In this document: positions 15,334 to 15,522 of the stretch, piece by piece
Numbering within the stretch: the first letter of the stretch is position 1
How the letters are laid out: each line of letters opens with the position of its first letter
DNA from: Candidatus Latescibacterota bacterium
Lineage (GTDB): Bacteria > Latescibacterota > UBA2968 > UBA8231
DNA length: 15,522 bases
Assembly: GCA_003529325.1 (NCBI GenBank)
Contig: DPVW01000391.1
Coordinates: 1-15,522 of the forward strand
Direction: 5' to 3'
Position numbers and translations under genes: made by a program
Notes under the pieces: generated by a model
Database searches by the model: none
What the model was told of the DNA's origin: nothing
Seen by the model: the letters and a program-made list of their open reading frames with translations, nothing else

Positions 15334-15522
15334 TTATCCCTTGATCTCGGGGTTGGGATTACTGACTCTGGCCAGGTAGGTCGTGCGCGGTCTCGTGTTC
15401 AGATCGGCGAGGATGCTGTAATTCAGGGACGAGTCCTTCCATTTGGACACGCGACTGTTCTCATCCAGGATGTTCCCGAAGACGATCGCCTCGCTAGGAC
15501 AGGCCTGCTGGCAGGCGGTCTG
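15334..15522 (-). CDS. actB: Alternative complex III subunit ActB, C-terminal end (partial)
   Basis: The minus strand from the right edge reads 62 residues in frame and ends at a TAA at 15336-15334. It begins with [16 protein letters not shown], an iron-sulfur cluster binding segment of the ferredoxin-like domain of ActB, and ends with the tail [20 protein letters not shown] typical of that subunit. ActB joins an inactive molybdopterin-oxidoreductase-like domain to a domain with four Fe-S clusters, carrying electrons from ActC to the heme subunits. Most of the gene lies beyond the window, and actA is probably further upstream. It is 16 bases upstream of actC. Confidence 0.93.
   Translation of the reverse strand, partial: QTACQQACPSEAIVFGNILDENSRVSKWKDSSLNYSILADLNTRPRTTYLARVSNPNPEIKG

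Overview
This window reads as a chromosomal block of respiratory-chain genes from a GC-rich, Gram-negative, oxygen-respiring bacterium. Two operons face each other and converge near position 6660. The right-hand operon (minus strand, 15522 down to 6682) encodes an alternative complex III (ActB end, ActC, ActD, ActE, ActF), a small single-helix membrane protein, a SCO copper chaperone, and all four subunits of a caa3-type cytochrome c oxidase (CoxB, CoxA, CoxC, CoxD). This pairing is known from Rhodothermus and relatives and also from Gemmatimonadota, Acidobacteriota, Planctomycetota and several uncultured phyla. I cannot fix the phylum from the sequence. The oxidase carries the YSHPAVY signature of A2-type heme-copper oxidases. 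I see no mobile elements, tRNA, rRNA, CRISPR array or broken genes.

The left-hand operon (plus strand, 404 to 6636) is the less ordinary part. It starts with a large polytopic protein whose first half resembles subunit I (CydA) of cytochrome bd oxidases. It keeps the N-terminal His, the FF-x-E-x-F helix and the second His, but has a degenerate GRQPW motif (GIREDW), no evident quinol loop, extra C-terminal helices and no CydB partner. Three c-type cytochrome genes follow with almost no spacing. Two encode proteins with three N-terminal membrane helices (2-heme and 1-heme). The third encodes a secreted diheme cytochrome fused to an ethylbenzene-dehydrogenase-like heme-b domain and anchored by a C-terminal helix. 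The last gene encodes an exported cupredoxin-like protein with a C-terminal beta-sandwich domain. Together these would give five c hemes, one possible b heme, a possible copper centre and a bd-like membrane core.

My interpretation (inference) is that the plus-strand operon builds a cytochrome-c-linked bd-like membrane complex, rather than a quinol oxidase, next to a standard quinol - ACIII - caa3 chain. ACIII would pass quinol electrons through ActE and other hemes to caa3. The bd-like module could be a second oxygen-reducing branch fed by cytochrome c, or a redox complex that exchanges electrons with the same c-type pool.

Layout: 1-403 non-coding leader with a 45-nt imperfect hairpin; 404-6636 bd-like/cytochrome c/cupredoxin operon; 6637-6681 intergenic with a perfect 8-bp stem, likely a two-way terminator; 6682-15522 caa3 + SCO + ACIII operon, truncated at the right edge inside actB.
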